Shown here one piece after another: positions 1 through 6,796 of a stretch of DNA of 14,611 bases. The stretch lies in contig JAHFUF010000040.1 of NCBI GenBank assembly GCA_023265235.1, forward strand, positions 1-14,611, in the 5' to 3' direction. Below the pieces are notes generated by a model. That model saw only the letters and a list, made by a program, of their open reading frames with translations, did not search any database and was not told the DNA's origin. Source of the stretch: Blastocatellia bacterium. GTDB taxonomy: Bacteria > Acidobacteriota > Blastocatellia > Chloracidobacteriales > JADJPF01. Each line of letters begins with the position of its first letter. The stretch's first letter is position 1. Position numbers and translations under genes: made by a program.

Positions 1-9
1 TTGGGTCAT
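1..9 (-). CDS. Start of a truncated gene leaving the left edge
   Basis: Read on the minus strand, an ATG at 9-7 is followed by ACC and CAA before the window ends, giving M-T-Q. It is preceded by GAAAGG (plus 20-15) with a five-base spacer, which is a well-placed Shine-Dalgarno sequence. A TATAAT hexamer (plus 56-51) lies further upstream, but I see no good -35 partner. The gene would be divergent from the TPR/PATAN gene at 249. Only three codons are visible, so no function can be suggested; the call rests on the ribosome binding site alone. Confidence 0.4.
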
Positions 10-248
10 AAAGTCCTTTCTTAAAAACTTTTTATATAGGTATAACAATGATTATAATTCAGAAGAGTCTAGCATAAAGCCCTACTAAAGCAAAAACTGA
101 AACAGCAAAGCAATTGTGAGAAAAAATACTCATCTAAGCTTGCAATCCTATAGTAAGGAGTTTATGCTGATGGTCTTGTCCTATTAAAAAGCCTGTATCA
201 TTTTTATTATTTTTTTATTCTGCAATTATAGTTTTCGACGGTGAGCTA
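10..248. other. Divergent intergenic region
   Basis: AT-rich spacer between the putative leftward gene and the rightward TPR/PATAN gene. It holds the leftward Shine-Dalgarno sequence, TATAAT-like hexamers around 51-58, and a seven-codon reading frame behind AAGGAG (reported separately). A TATAGT hexamer at 227-232 could be a -10 box for the gene at 249, but it has no convincing -35 box. I see no RNA gene or long hairpin. Confidence 0.5.
164..187 (+). CDS. Possible seven-residue leader peptide ORF
   Basis: ATG-CTG-ATG-GTC-TTG-TCC-TAT-TAA encodes M-L-M-V-L-S-Y. It follows a strong AAGGAG motif at 155-160, which is only three bases from the first ATG but nine from the second. It ends 61 bases before the start of the TPR/PATAN gene. 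No attenuator hairpin, run of rare codons or amino-acid bias supports a regulatory role, so this may be chance. It is recorded because the Shine-Dalgarno match is better than that of the downstream gene. Confidence 0.2.
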   Translation: MLMVLSY

Positions 249-1277
249 ATGAGCAGCCAAAGAGAAAAAACAGTAGTAGAAGAAGCAATGTTAGAAGTAG
301 AACTAGCAATGAGATATAACGCGCATCAACGCGCTGCTACTGCTTTGGAAGATGCACTAAGTCAATTTCCTAGTAATACTGATCTTAGGTGGAAGCTAGC
401 TGAGCTATACTACCAAGAAGGTGCTCCTCATAATTCTGCTGAACAATTATTTGTTATTTCTGATATTTATGTTGCTAGCAATCAATTAGATTTTGCTGAA
501 TCCACTTTGCTCAAAGTAAAACAAGTTTATCCACCAGCTAGTTTTCATGTTGATACCAAACTAGCAACTTTGAGGCAATTACAAGCATTAAGTAAATACC
601 AAGATGAAATGTCTTCACAACAAAATCAATCCCAACAGAATCAACAACAAAACCCTTACACTAACCAGTACCAAAATCCTTATCAAAGCCCTTATCAAAA
701 CCCCTACACTAATCAATATCAAACTTCTTATCAAGACCCCTATCAAGATCCTTATCAAGACCCTTATCAAAACTATGGTGCTCATCAGTACCAAAACCCC
801 TCTGAAGACTATAGCTATCTTCCAGTAATAGAATTAGAACCACTAGATATAGCCGAATCAGAAGTAGCTGAAGTACAGGCTATTGTTATTGGCCCACAAA
901 CAAAGTCTCCTTCTGTTCCTCTAGCTGGGGATCTACATTACATTAATTTGTTTGATGTAATTCAGACATTAGAAAAAAATGAAATAACTGGCATCCTACA
1001 TATTCAAAGCGAACAAATCACCGGAAACCTCTACTTAAATCGGGGTTTATTAGCTGATGCAATTTGTGGTGATTTAAGAGGTAAAGCAGCCTTTAAGTGT
1101 TTTGCAGAAGTCACAGAAGGAAACTTTGAGTTAGAAAAATCTCCTGTAGAGTTTTATCAATCTATTCAAGCTGAATCTAATGCTAAATTGATTTTAGAAA
1201 TTTTTTCTGATGGTCAAGATGAACCTATTGAAGATGAAGAAGAAATGCACGAAGAGGGCCAAGAACTTTCTTTCTAA
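249..1277 (+). CDS. TPR-like protein with Tyr-Gln-rich repeats and C-terminal PATAN (DUF4388) domain
   Basis: A 342-residue protein with no signal peptide, so probably cytoplasmic. Residues about 10-115 are amphipathic helices of TPR type (for example A-T-A-L-E-D-A-L and L-D-F-A-E-S-T-L-L). Residues about 121-186 form a low-complexity Gln/Asn/Tyr/Pro linker that includes ten four-residue repeats (137-176). Residues about 224-320 match the PATAN/DUF4388 pattern: G-D-L-x-x-I-N-L-F-D-V-I-Q-T-L, then G-x-L-x-I, then G-x-L-Y-L-N-x-G-x-L-A-D-A, then a G-x-x-A-F region. The tail is very acidic. DUF4388 domains are known next to response regulators and in motility or signalling scaffolds, where they act in protein contacts; a scaffold role here is inference. 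The start at 249 follows GGTGAG (240-245), which is close but usable. The gene is monocistronic and converges on rsmB. Confidence 0.85.
   Translation: MSSQREKTVVEEAMLEVELAMRYNAHQRAATALEDALSQFPSNTDLRWKLAELYYQEGAPHNSAEQLFVISDIYVASNQLDFAESTLLKVKQVYPPASFHVDTKLATLRQLQALSKYQDEMSSQQNQSQQNQQQNPYTNQYQNPYQSPYQNPYTNQYQTSYQDPYQDPYQDPYQNYGAHQYQNPSEDYSYLPVIELEPLDIAESEVAEVQAIVIGPQTKSPSVPLAGDLHYINLFDVIQTLEKNEITGILHIQSEQITGNLYLNRGLLADAICGDLRGKAAFKCFAEVTEGNFELEKSPVEFYQSIQAESNAKLILEIFSDGQDEPIEDEEEMHEEGQELSF
657..776 (+). repeat. Ten 12-bp tandem repeats coding Y-Q-x-P-type units
   Basis: Ten in-frame 12-base units of the form TAT-CAA-rAy-CCn encode YTNQ, YQNP, YQSP, YQNP, YTNQ, YQTS, YQDP three times, and YQNY. 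The last full units (729-764) are nearly identical at the DNA level, which suggests recent slippage or duplication. YTNQ-YQNP-YQSP-YQNP followed by YTNQ-YQTS-YQDP also suggests a higher-order block duplication. The units sit in the linker between the TPR-like and PATAN parts, so copy-number change would alter linker length without a frameshift. Confidence 0.9.
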
Positions 1278-1324
1278 TCAAACTATCTAGGACTAAAGTA
1301 CTAGGCTATTAAAGCTTTGTACTC

Positions 1325-2719
1325 CTAAGAAACAAAGACTTCGTTAGAATGAGATTCTTTGTTTGGACAACTTACTTTCTCCATAACAGCAACAAAAAAA
1401 CCATCCGTATTATCCCTGTGTGGCCAAGTACGAACAAACCCTTCTTTAGTAATAAAAGTTTCTGGTAAACTAGGTTTAATTACTTGAAAATTAGTATGCT
1501 TAGAAAGAAACTCTCTTATTACCCCTTCATTTTCCTCATATTCTATAGAACAAGTTGAATAAATGAGTTTTCCATTAGTTTTTACTAACAAAGCACAGTT
1601 ACTTAAAATAGTTGTTTGCAAAGTTACTAGTTCTAGTATTTTGTCTTGAGATAGTCGGGATTTAATTTCTGGATTATGTCTAAGCGTTCCTGTACCTGTA
1701 CAAGGAGCATCTACAAGAACTCTATCAAAACGTTGTTCATGAGTAAAAGGCATGTCTACTCTAGCGTCATAACAAATAGGTAAGATTATTTTTGCTCCTA
1801 ACCTAACAGCATTTTCTTTTATTAATTTAACTCTTTTTAAGTGTAAATCCCCTGCAATAATCAAGCCTTGGTTATTCATCTGAGCAGCAACTGCTGTAGT
1901 TTTGCCACCTGGAGCGGCACAGGCATCAAAAACTTGCATACCTGGTTTGGCATCAACTAGGGTAGCAACTAATTGAGATGCTGCATCTTGAATATAAATT
2001 AATCCTTGGCTAGCAAAGCTTAGTAGTATATCTTGACTACCGCTAGTTACTGAAAATGCATCTTTTATTAAAAGACTAGGAGTTACTTTTAAGCTAGCCT
2101 GAGTAAGTTTTTCTAGTAAAACTTCTATGCTTACTTTCAAAGAATTGATACGAAAGTATATTAAGGCAGCTTTGTTATTAGCTTCTGCTAGTGAGGTTGT
2201 CCAACTTACCCCATAACGCTCAACCCAGCGTTTTATCAACCAATCAGGATGAGAATGTATTAAGGCTAGTTGTTTATAATCATCTAAACCAGAAAGGTTT
2301 TGGGCTTGTGATGTGCTAGCTATTTTTCTCAGTACAGCATTAACTAACCCTGACGCAGAAGCCCTTTTGTTTAGCTTAACTAAGTTTACTGAATCATTAA
2401 CTATTGCATGAGTTGGGATCCGTGTTAAGTAATGAATTTGATAAAAGCCTATACGTAGGGCAATTAACACCTCTACGTCTAATTTTGCTAAGTTGCAATT
2501 AGAAATTTTTGCCAGTAAACAGTCTATATAAAGCTGATGTCGTAACACACCTAGCACTATTTCTTGAGCTAAAGCACGATCTAGAGTGGATAAATTTGCA
2601 GTAAGGTTTGAAGCAAGCAAATTTGAAGCAAAAGCATCTTCAAGCAAAACCCGCCATAGTATTTGAAAAGCTACTCGGCGGGCTGGGCTAACCTTATTTG
2701 ATAAAACTGATTTGGTCAT
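1325..2719 (-). CDS. rsmB: 16S rRNA (cytosine-967-C5)-methyltransferase RsmB
   Basis: A 464-residue protein, close to the usual 430-450, that methylates C967 of 16S rRNA using S-adenosylmethionine. The N-terminal NusB-like helical domain (about 10-140) begins with S-P-A-R-R-V-A-F and contains N-A-V-L-R. The C-terminal Rossmann methyltransferase domain shows the SAM loop D-A-C-A-A-P-G-G-K-T (265-274). The two family cysteines are present: C340 in D-A-P-C (motif IV, product release) and C390 in Y-S-T-C-S (motif VI, the nucleophile). The C terminus has the typical H-R-D-N-T-D-G-F-F pattern (434-442). The ATG at 2719 has no clear Shine-Dalgarno sequence, but the NusB domain leaves little room for a later start. 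It lies 21 bases downstream of the cytochrome gene and is probably cotranscribed with it. It appears intact. Confidence 0.96.
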   Translation of the reverse strand: MTKSVLSNKVSPARRVAFQILWRVLLEDAFASNLLASNLTANLSTLDRALAQEIVLGVLRHQLYIDCLLAKISNCNLAKLDVEVLIALRIGFYQIHYLTRIPTHAIVNDSVNLVKLNKRASASGLVNAVLRKIASTSQAQNLSGLDDYKQLALIHSHPDWLIKRWVERYGVSWTTSLAEANNKAALIYFRINSLKVSIEVLLEKLTQASLKVTPSLLIKDAFSVTSGSQDILLSFASQGLIYIQDAASQLVATLVDAKPGMQVFDACAAPGGKTTAVAAQMNNQGLIIAGDLHLKRVKLIKENAVRLGAKIILPICYDARVDMPFTHEQRFDRVLVDAPCTGTGTLRHNPEIKSRLSQDKILELVTLQTTILSNCALLVKTNGKLIYSTCSIEYEENEGVIREFLSKHTNFQVIKPSLPETFITKEGFVRTWPHRDNTDGFFVAVMEKVSCPNKESHSNEVFVS

Positions 2720-2740
2720 TAACTAGACTAAGAATTACGG

Positions 2741-3073
2741 TTAATTACTAGAAGTTGTATTATTAGCACTATCATTTTTAGGCTCTTGTTTTTTAGGTTC
2801 TTTATCTGTTGTTTCTTCAGAATAAGTTTTTAACCAACGTACATCTACAGCTTGGGCTTTGCGCTCTTTCTTTTGCTCTTTAAGCCAATTTCCTCGTTTA
2901 TTCCAGCCTTTTCCCCCAGATGCTTTTTCATGGCAGTAAGTACAATCCTTTGCTTCAAGTCCTAAATCTTTTGTTTGTTTTAAGAATGGGGGATAGGCAA
3001 AAGTCTTGTTATTATTAAGAAGAGTAGTGCCTAAAATAAACATTATTACTATAGCTAACAGCTTTACTCGCAT
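2741..3073 (-). CDS. Small secreted monoheme cytochrome c-like protein
   Basis: A 110-residue protein with a Sec signal peptide (hydrophobic core about 5-19, likely cleavage near T-F-A at 24-26). It has one heme c attachment motif, C-T-Y-C-H at 44-48. The mature chain is short, Lys-rich and Trp-containing (G-W-N-K-R-G-N-W at 56-63) and ends in a low-complexity K/E/P/N/S/T tail from about residue 86. H48 is the only histidine, and no methionine follows the heme motif. The usual Met or His distal ligand is therefore absent, and the heme would have to be five-coordinate or use Lys or another residue. The start is well supported by GGAGG (plus 3079-3084 region) six bases upstream. It precedes rsmB by 21 bases; no functional link is obvious. 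The redox partner is unknown. Confidence 0.8.
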   Translation of the reverse strand: MRVKLLAIVIMFILGTTLLNNNKTFAYPPFLKQTKDLGLEAKDCTYCHEKASGGKGWNKRGNWLKEQKKERKAQAVDVRWLKTYSEETTDKEPKKQEPKNDSANNTTSSN

Positions 3074-3115
3074 TTAATGCCTCCATAAAATTTCAGGCTT
3101 GCTAAAACTTTTTGA

Positions 3116-3141
3116 TTTAATTTGTATCTTTAATTTGTATC
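3116..3141. repeat. Perfect 13-bp tandem duplication
   Basis: TTTAATTTGTATC occurs twice, directly abutting (3116-3128 and 3129-3141), in the divergent spacer between the cytochrome and lipoprotein genes. By the predicted promoter at 3154-3181 it would lie in the 5' leader of the cytochrome-rsmB transcript. It could be a duplicated protein-binding site or simple replication slippage. Confidence 0.85.
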
Positions 3142-3153
3142 TCAAGATTTTCA

Positions 3154-3181
3154 ATTATAGTATTAAGATAAAATTTCACAA
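3154..3181 (-). promoter_or_regulatory. Sigma-70-type promoter for the cytochrome-rsmB pair
   Basis: On the minus strand, TTGTGA (plus 3181-3176) is separated by 16 bases from a perfect TATAAT (plus 3159-3154). The predicted transcript would begin near 3147 and carry a leader of about 74 bases that contains the 13-bp duplication and the GGAGG ribosome binding site. Confidence 0.6.
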
Positions 3182-3205
3182 AAAAAGTTTCCCTTATTAA
3201 ATAGC

Positions 3206-3766
3206 ATGTTGAAAAAGTTTATTCCACTGATAGTTTTTTTTCTCTTTTGTGCTTGCAGCCCAATTTTTCAAGTCAAACCACGTCAAGAAGTCCCGCTTTC
3301 AAAAATGGAGGCTAAAGTATCTAACAATATAATAGAAATGCAAGCAAAGATTTTATCAGAAGACCAAGTAGTAGAAGATTTCGATGCAAATCTAATACTA
3401 GCTGGTACAATCCCTATTCAAATTACTATTACTAATCAAACCCAACAGCCTATAGTCTTTATAGAAAAAGATTTTTCCTTATTAGATTTTAATGGGCAAC
3501 AACTTAGTAATCTAAAAGCCAAAGAAGCATTAGAAAGCCTTCTTGACTACTATAAAATCCGTGCCTATAACCCTTATAGCTATGAAAAAATCCAGACTAA
3601 CTTTTTAACTCATAGCCTCCTACTAAAAGAGGCTCTTATGCCTAATGAAAGTCGTTCAGGACTGCTTTATTTTAAGCTTAAAAAAGCAACTTCTACCAAA
3701 GGATTAAAATTAAAACTATCTAGAAAAAAAATATTTGCAGAAAGCCTAATACTTGCCTTAAATTAA
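3206..3766 (+). CDS. Putative lipoprotein of unknown function
   Basis: A 186-residue protein with a short type II signal sequence: K-K at 3-4, a hydrophobic stretch at 5-14, and F-C-A-C with C17 as the likely lipidated cysteine. Phe at -3 is atypical, so lipidation is likely but not certain. The mature part has beta-strand character (I-Q-I-T-I-T-N-Q-T and P-I-V-F-I near 71-86, then S-L-L-D-F-N-G-Q-Q-L). It ends with an N-E-S-R-S-G-L-L-Y-F strand (147-156), a pattern seen in immunoglobulin-like sandwich domains of lipoproteins that read as 'unlinked beta-sandwich' families. I do not recognise a specific family. The ATG at 3206 has no clear Shine-Dalgarno sequence, but the signal peptide supports it. 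It diverges from the cytochrome gene and converges on the LolA-like gene. Confidence 0.75.
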   Translation: MLKKFIPLIVFFLFCACSPIFQVKPRQEVPLSKMEAKVSNNIIEMQAKILSEDQVVEDFDANLILAGTIPIQITITNQTQQPIVFIEKDFSLLDFNGQQLSNLKAKEALESLLDYYKIRAYNPYSYEKIQTNFLTHSLLLKEALMPNESRSGLLYFKLKKATSTKGLKLKLSRKKIFAESLILALN

Positions 3767-3769
3767 CCG

Positions 3770-3794
3770 CTTAAGGCTACGTAATAGCCTTAAG
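3770..3794. terminator. Bidirectional hairpin between convergent genes
   Basis: A perfect 10-bp inverted repeat, CTTAAGGCTA (3770-3779) and TAGCCTTAAG (3785-3794), with a five-base loop. It starts four bases past the lipoprotein stop at 3766 and lies 16 bases beyond the LolA-like stop at 3811. Both flanks are T-poor, so it is an imperfect intrinsic terminator, but its position between convergent genes fits termination or transcript-end protection for both. Confidence 0.65.
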
Positions 3795-3810
3795 TCTTAG
3801 TCTAGTAGCA

Positions 3811-4521
3811 TTAGCCTTTAACAATTTTAGTAGCTTTTGGAGGAGCAAAATTTTCTATTAAGGCTTTAACATTAAAACTTTCGTTTTTCTTCAAGTTACT
3901 TAACTTAATAGTAGTAACATCATTAGTTTCTAAGAGTTTTTCCTGTATTGGTAGCCAAGAGTTATGAGAAATCCAAATATCTATGCCTTTATAAGGAGTT
4001 GGCTGTTTAGGAGAAAGGTGTAGTAAAGAAGTTTGTTCCCCTTCTATTTTTTCTTCTTTTACAAATGTTACTTCATAGTTTGTCCTAATAGCAGAAACCG
4101 ATCCAAAAGTAATAGCAAAGGATCCAAAAGACTGAGAATTTTTAGCACCTTTAATTGAGGTTACTAACATTTGTTGAATAGTTGGTTGATAAAATTTAAT
4201 TTCATCTCCAGTAATAACCACTGTCTTTTTTGTTGGAGCACTAATATCTATACGTAATTTTATCGCCCCATTTTTACCTGGTAAATAATAAAGTTCGCCT
4301 GTTTCTGCTGGTTCATCAATACCAAGTTGAGTATTTTTCTTTTGTTGCCAAAGGGTTGCAACTAAAGAACTAAGAGTACGACCTACGTTTTCCATTTTTC
4401 CTAACACGTTTTCTGCTTCTGCTCTATTTATAGGCATTGGAGATGGTGTTGCTTTTGTATCTATCATTAAAGAAAATGCTAAAATCAAACATATTAAAAA
4501 AGATAAGACGTGTTTTTTCAT
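3811..4521 (-). CDS. LolA-like periplasmic outer-membrane lipoprotein carrier
   Basis: A 236-residue protein with a Sec signal peptide (K-K at 2-3, hydrophobic about 5-20, cleavage around D-T-K-A at 21-24). The mature part reads as a LolA/LolB half-barrel: alternating strands such as G-E-L-Y-Y-L and A-I-K-L-R-I-D-I, then V-V-I-T-G-D-E-I-K-F-Y-Q, then L-L-H-L-S-P-K (166-172), and I-D-I-W-I-S-H-N-S-W-L-P-I-Q (180-193). The L-x-L-x-P-K and W-L-P-x-Q elements are typical of LolA-family outer-membrane lipoprotein-sorting proteins. GGAGA lies ten bases upstream of the ATG. It is the last gene of the minus-strand group that also encodes a MacB/LolCDE-type transporter, which supports a role in carrying lipoproteins or other acylated cargo across the periplasm. 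Substrate is inferred, not shown. Confidence 0.8.
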   Translation of the reverse strand: MKKHVLSFLICLILAFSLMIDTKATPSPMPINRAEAENVLGKMENVGRTLSSLVATLWQQKKNTQLGIDEPAETGELYYLPGKNGAIKLRIDISAPTKKTVVITGDEIKFYQPTIQQMLVTSIKGAKNSQSFGSFAITFGSVSAIRTNYEVTFVKEEKIEGEQTSLLHLSPKQPTPYKGIDIWISHNSWLPIQEKLLETNDVTTIKLSNLKKNESFNVKALIENFAPPKATKIVKG

Positions 4522-4546
4522 GTCTAAATTATCTCCAGTTAAAATA

Positions 4547-4572
4547 AAACCAAACTTGAAAATAGTTGGTTT
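4547..4572 (-). terminator. Weak hairpin with T-rich tail between two operon genes
   Basis: On the minus strand AAACCAA pairs with TTGGTTT (plus 4566-4572 with 4547-4553) around a 12-base loop, followed by TTATTTTAA. It has only two G-C pairs, so it would be a weak terminator or attenuator. It lies just downstream of the small membrane-protein stop at 4579 and ahead of the LolA-like gene. Confidence 0.3.
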
Positions 4573-4578
4573 AATAAG

Positions 4579-4965
4579 TTATTCAAACCAAACGCGATAA
4601 CCACGGACTAACCCTCTATCTTCTTGCTTTTCTGTTTGTGTTGGGCTACTAGTGGTTTTTACAGTATCAATTTCTATTCGTTTAACTCTAACCTTACGTT
4701 GAAGGCGTTGAGAAAGAACATCTGTAAGTAAATCATTTAATCGTACATTCGCTGTAGCAGCAGATGTTATTTCATTAGTTGAAATATAAGTGCGTTGGGT
4801 TTGCATTGTATTTTTGGCAGGGTCATTAGAATACCGCTCATCCAAAAATTCCTTAGGGGTTAAAAAGATAAAAGTAAGAATAAAAACGCAAAGCACATCA
4901 TATTGCCAACTACCTCGCTCATAAGACCATAAAATTACGCTTTTTATAATATTAAATATATTCAT
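4579..4965 (-). CDS. Small single-span membrane protein, conserved-hypothetical type
   Basis: A 128-residue protein counted from the ATG at 4965; the reading frame can be opened two codons earlier only with TTG at 4971. The N-terminal part has amphipathic helix I-F-N-I-I-K-S-V-I-L, then W-S-Y-E-R-G-S-W-Q-Y-D (about 13-23), then one transmembrane segment (about 24-37) ending F-L-T-P-K-E-F. The remaining soluble domain (about 45-128) is charged, with a helix L-L-T-D-V-L-S-Q-R-L-Q-R, a strand V-R-V-K-R-I-E-I-D-T, and a Pro/Gln-rich stretch before the C-terminal R-V-W-F-E. I recall similar Trp/Tyr-rich single-span proteins from acidobacterial genomes, but know no function. No Shine-Dalgarno sequence is evident. 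It sits between the ABC ATPase and the LolA-like gene, so an accessory role in that system is the natural hypothesis. Confidence 0.75.
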   Translation of the reverse strand: MNIFNIIKSVILWSYERGSWQYDVLCVFILTFIFLTPKEFLDERYSNDPAKNTMQTQRTYISTNEITSAATANVRLNDLLTDVLSQRLQRKVRVKRIEIDTVKTTSSPTQTEKQEDRGLVRGYRVWFE

Positions 4966-5015
4966 AAACAATTAATCACAAAACAATCTAAATTATTCAC
5001 TAAACTATTTCTAAT

Positions 5016-5702
5016 TTATTTTACTATTTGTCCATCCCGCATTTGAACAATTCGTTGAGTAATTCCTGCGGCTTCTGGGCTATGAGTAATCATTATGATG
5101 GTTTGCCCAAATTTCTTGTTTAGTTCTTGAAGCATTTTTAATACAACCTGGGAGTTTTCACTATCTAAATTACCAGTTGGTTCATCAGCTAAAACAATAG
5201 CAGGGTGTCCTACTAAAGCGCGAGCAATTGCTACACGTTGTTGTTCACCACCAGATAGCTCTAGGGGTTTATGGTTTAACCTACCTTCTAAATTTAACAA
5301 CCGTAAAATCTCTGTACGACGTTCTCCTTCATTTTTATGATTACCATTAGCCCTAATTCTTTCTGCTAAACGAATATTTCCTTCTGCTGTTAAAGTAGGA
5401 AAAAGGTTAAATTTTTGAAAAACAAAGCCTATTTTTTGTCGTCTAAGTTCAGTACGTGAACTATCACTCATTTTAGATAAATCTTGGCCATCAATTAATA
5501 CGCTACCAGAACTAGGCTTAAGCATTCCACCAAGAATGTGTAGCATAGTAGACTTACCACAACCTGAAGGCCCCATTATTGCAACAAACTCGCCTTCATT
5601 TACTGTAAGATTAACCCCTCGCAAAGCATTTACAGGGATTTTACCTATTTGGTAAATCATTTTTAAGTCTATAGTTTGTAATATTGTTTTCATTTTATTC
5701 AT
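5016..5702 (-). CDS. ABC transporter ATPase, MacB/LolD type
   Basis: A 228-residue cytoplasmic nucleotide-binding subunit of the LolD/MacB/FtsE class. All motifs are intact: Walker A G-P-S-G-C-G-K-S-T (44-52), Q-loop Q96, signature L-S-G-G-E-Q-Q (149-155), Walker B I-V-L-A-D-E (169-174) followed by P-T-G-N-L-D, and switch His H207. The L-A-D-E-P-T-G-N-L-D run and the length are typical of ATPases that pair with FtsX-type permeases and power mechanotransmission rather than channel transport. The ATG at 5702 overlaps the permease stop (8 bases shared), implying translational coupling; a second ATG at 5693 is possible. Placed between LolB-like and LolA-like genes, it is more probably LolD-like than a macrolide-efflux MacB, but sequence alone does not settle this. 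Confidence 0.93.
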   Translation of the reverse strand: MNKMKTILQTIDLKMIYQIGKIPVNALRGVNLTVNEGEFVAIMGPSGCGKSTMLHILGGMLKPSSGSVLIDGQDLSKMSDSSRTELRRQKIGFVFQKFNLFPTLTAEGNIRLAERIRANGNHKNEGERRTEILRLLNLEGRLNHKPLELSGGEQQRVAIARALVGHPAIVLADEPTGNLDSENSQVVLKMLQELNKKFGQTIIMITHSPEAAGITQRIVQMRDGQIVK

Positions 5703-6792
5703 AGCTTAAAGCTTTAACTGGATCTTGATTAGCTACTCGAAGGGCAGGATAAAGTGCACCTAATAAACCGCTTAATATACCTACTAAAGCAGCATAAAAT
5801 AACCACTTTGGCTCTAGTTCAATAATTAATGATGTGTTTTTTATTATCAACCATCTACCAGTTATAGCAACTAAATAGCCAAGTAAAGTACCTAGAACAC
5901 TAATTAATAAAGCTTCTTTCTCGATTTCAAAAACAATAAATTGTTTTGATGCTCCTAGGCTTTTGAGTACACCAATTTCACGGGTTCTTTCTATGATAGT
6001 GGTATACATTGCTAGCATAATTACTAAAACGCTAATAATTATAGAAACTACCACCACAGCTTTAACAAAAACATTGACGACTGGTAACCCTTTTTCATAA
6101 AGCTCTTGTATTTCACGAGTAAAAAGCACTTTATTATCTGGTAAAGCAGTTAAGATATTTTCTGCTACTTGCTCTTGGCTATACTTAGGTTTACATTTTA
6201 CAAAAACAAAGCTACAGCGATCTTTTGAGCCAAGAAGATTTTGCATCATAGAAAGTTTTATTTTCATTCTAGCACCAATTTCTGGCTGATAAATTCCTGA
6301 GACATAAAACTTATGACCAAATAAATCAATACTATCGCCAACCTTTACTTTTTTATCGCGAGAATAAACAGGGTCAATAATAACTTCATCATCAGTAGTT
6401 AGGTTTTTACCTTCGCTAATACTTAGGTTAGTAACTTTTTGGTAGCTCTCTATATCAACACCTTCTACCATTTCCATACCAAAGCTTTGATTAGAAGGTT
6501 TTAAGTATTGACCTATTGGACTAACAGCTTGAACTCCTGATACTTTACTAATCTCAGGAGCATATTGAACTGGTAAGGATAGTACAGAACTTGTTCCTGG
6601 CCCGTAATTATTTGGCCGGGTAAAGAGTATTTCCGCTCCTACGTTAGAATTACGACGACCTTGTTCTTGCAACATTCCATGAGAGAGGCCAACCATTAAG
6701 ATTACTAGTACAATCCCTAAAGCAACGCCAACAGCACTTATTATTGTTCTAACAGGACGTTGGCTTAAGTTAGCCATAACTAAACTATCCAT
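5695..6792 (-). CDS. FtsX-family ABC transporter permease (MacB/LolC type)
   Basis: A 365-residue inner-membrane protein with type VII ABC permease architecture. TM1 is about 17-38. A large periplasmic MacB core domain spans about 40-238, followed by TM2 (about 239-265), the coupling segment R-E-I-G-V-L-K-S-L-G-A-S (271-282), TM3 (294-312) and TM4 (330-350). The end is N-Q-D-P-V-K-A-L-S-Y-E, a usual FtsX-family tail. I chose the ATG at 6792 because AAGGTGA lies four bases upstream; the longer frame would need TTG at 6813, which would place that ribosome site inside the gene. Only one permease is present, so a homodimer is implied, unlike the LolC/LolE heterodimer. It partners the overlapping ATPase gene. 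Confidence 0.92.
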   Translation of the reverse strand: MDSLVMANLSQRPVRTIISAVGVALGIVLVILMVGLSHGMLQEQGRRNSNVGAEILFTRPNNYGPGTSSVLSLPVQYAPEISKVSGVQAVSPIGQYLKPSNQSFGMEMVEGVDIESYQKVTNLSISEGKNLTTDDEVIIDPVYSRDKKVKVGDSIDLFGHKFYVSGIYQPEIGARMKIKLSMMQNLLGSKDRCSFVFVKCKPKYSQEQVAENILTALPDNKVLFTREIQELYEKGLPVVNVFVKAVVVVSIIISVLVIMLAMYTTIIERTREIGVLKSLGASKQFIVFEIEKEALLISVLGTLLGYLVAITGRWLIIKNTSLIIELEPKWLFYAALVGILSGLLGALYPALRVANQDPVKALSYE

Positions 6793-6796
6793 CAAT

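Noticed and set aside
604..828. Plus-strand 74-codon frame rich in Ile, Lys and Thr
   Set aside because: It lies in another frame of the 12-bp repeat region of the TPR/PATAN gene; its repeats are a by-product of that tandem array.
1297..1323. AGTAC/GTACT inverted repeat between the convergent TPR/PATAN and rsmB genes
   Set aside because: Only five paired bases around a long loop; too weak to call a terminator.
5016..6792. Macrolide-efflux MacB reading of the ABC pair
   Set aside because: MacB normally fuses the ATPase and permease in one chain and pairs with a MacA adaptor; here they are separate genes flanked by LolA/LolB-like proteins with no adaptor.
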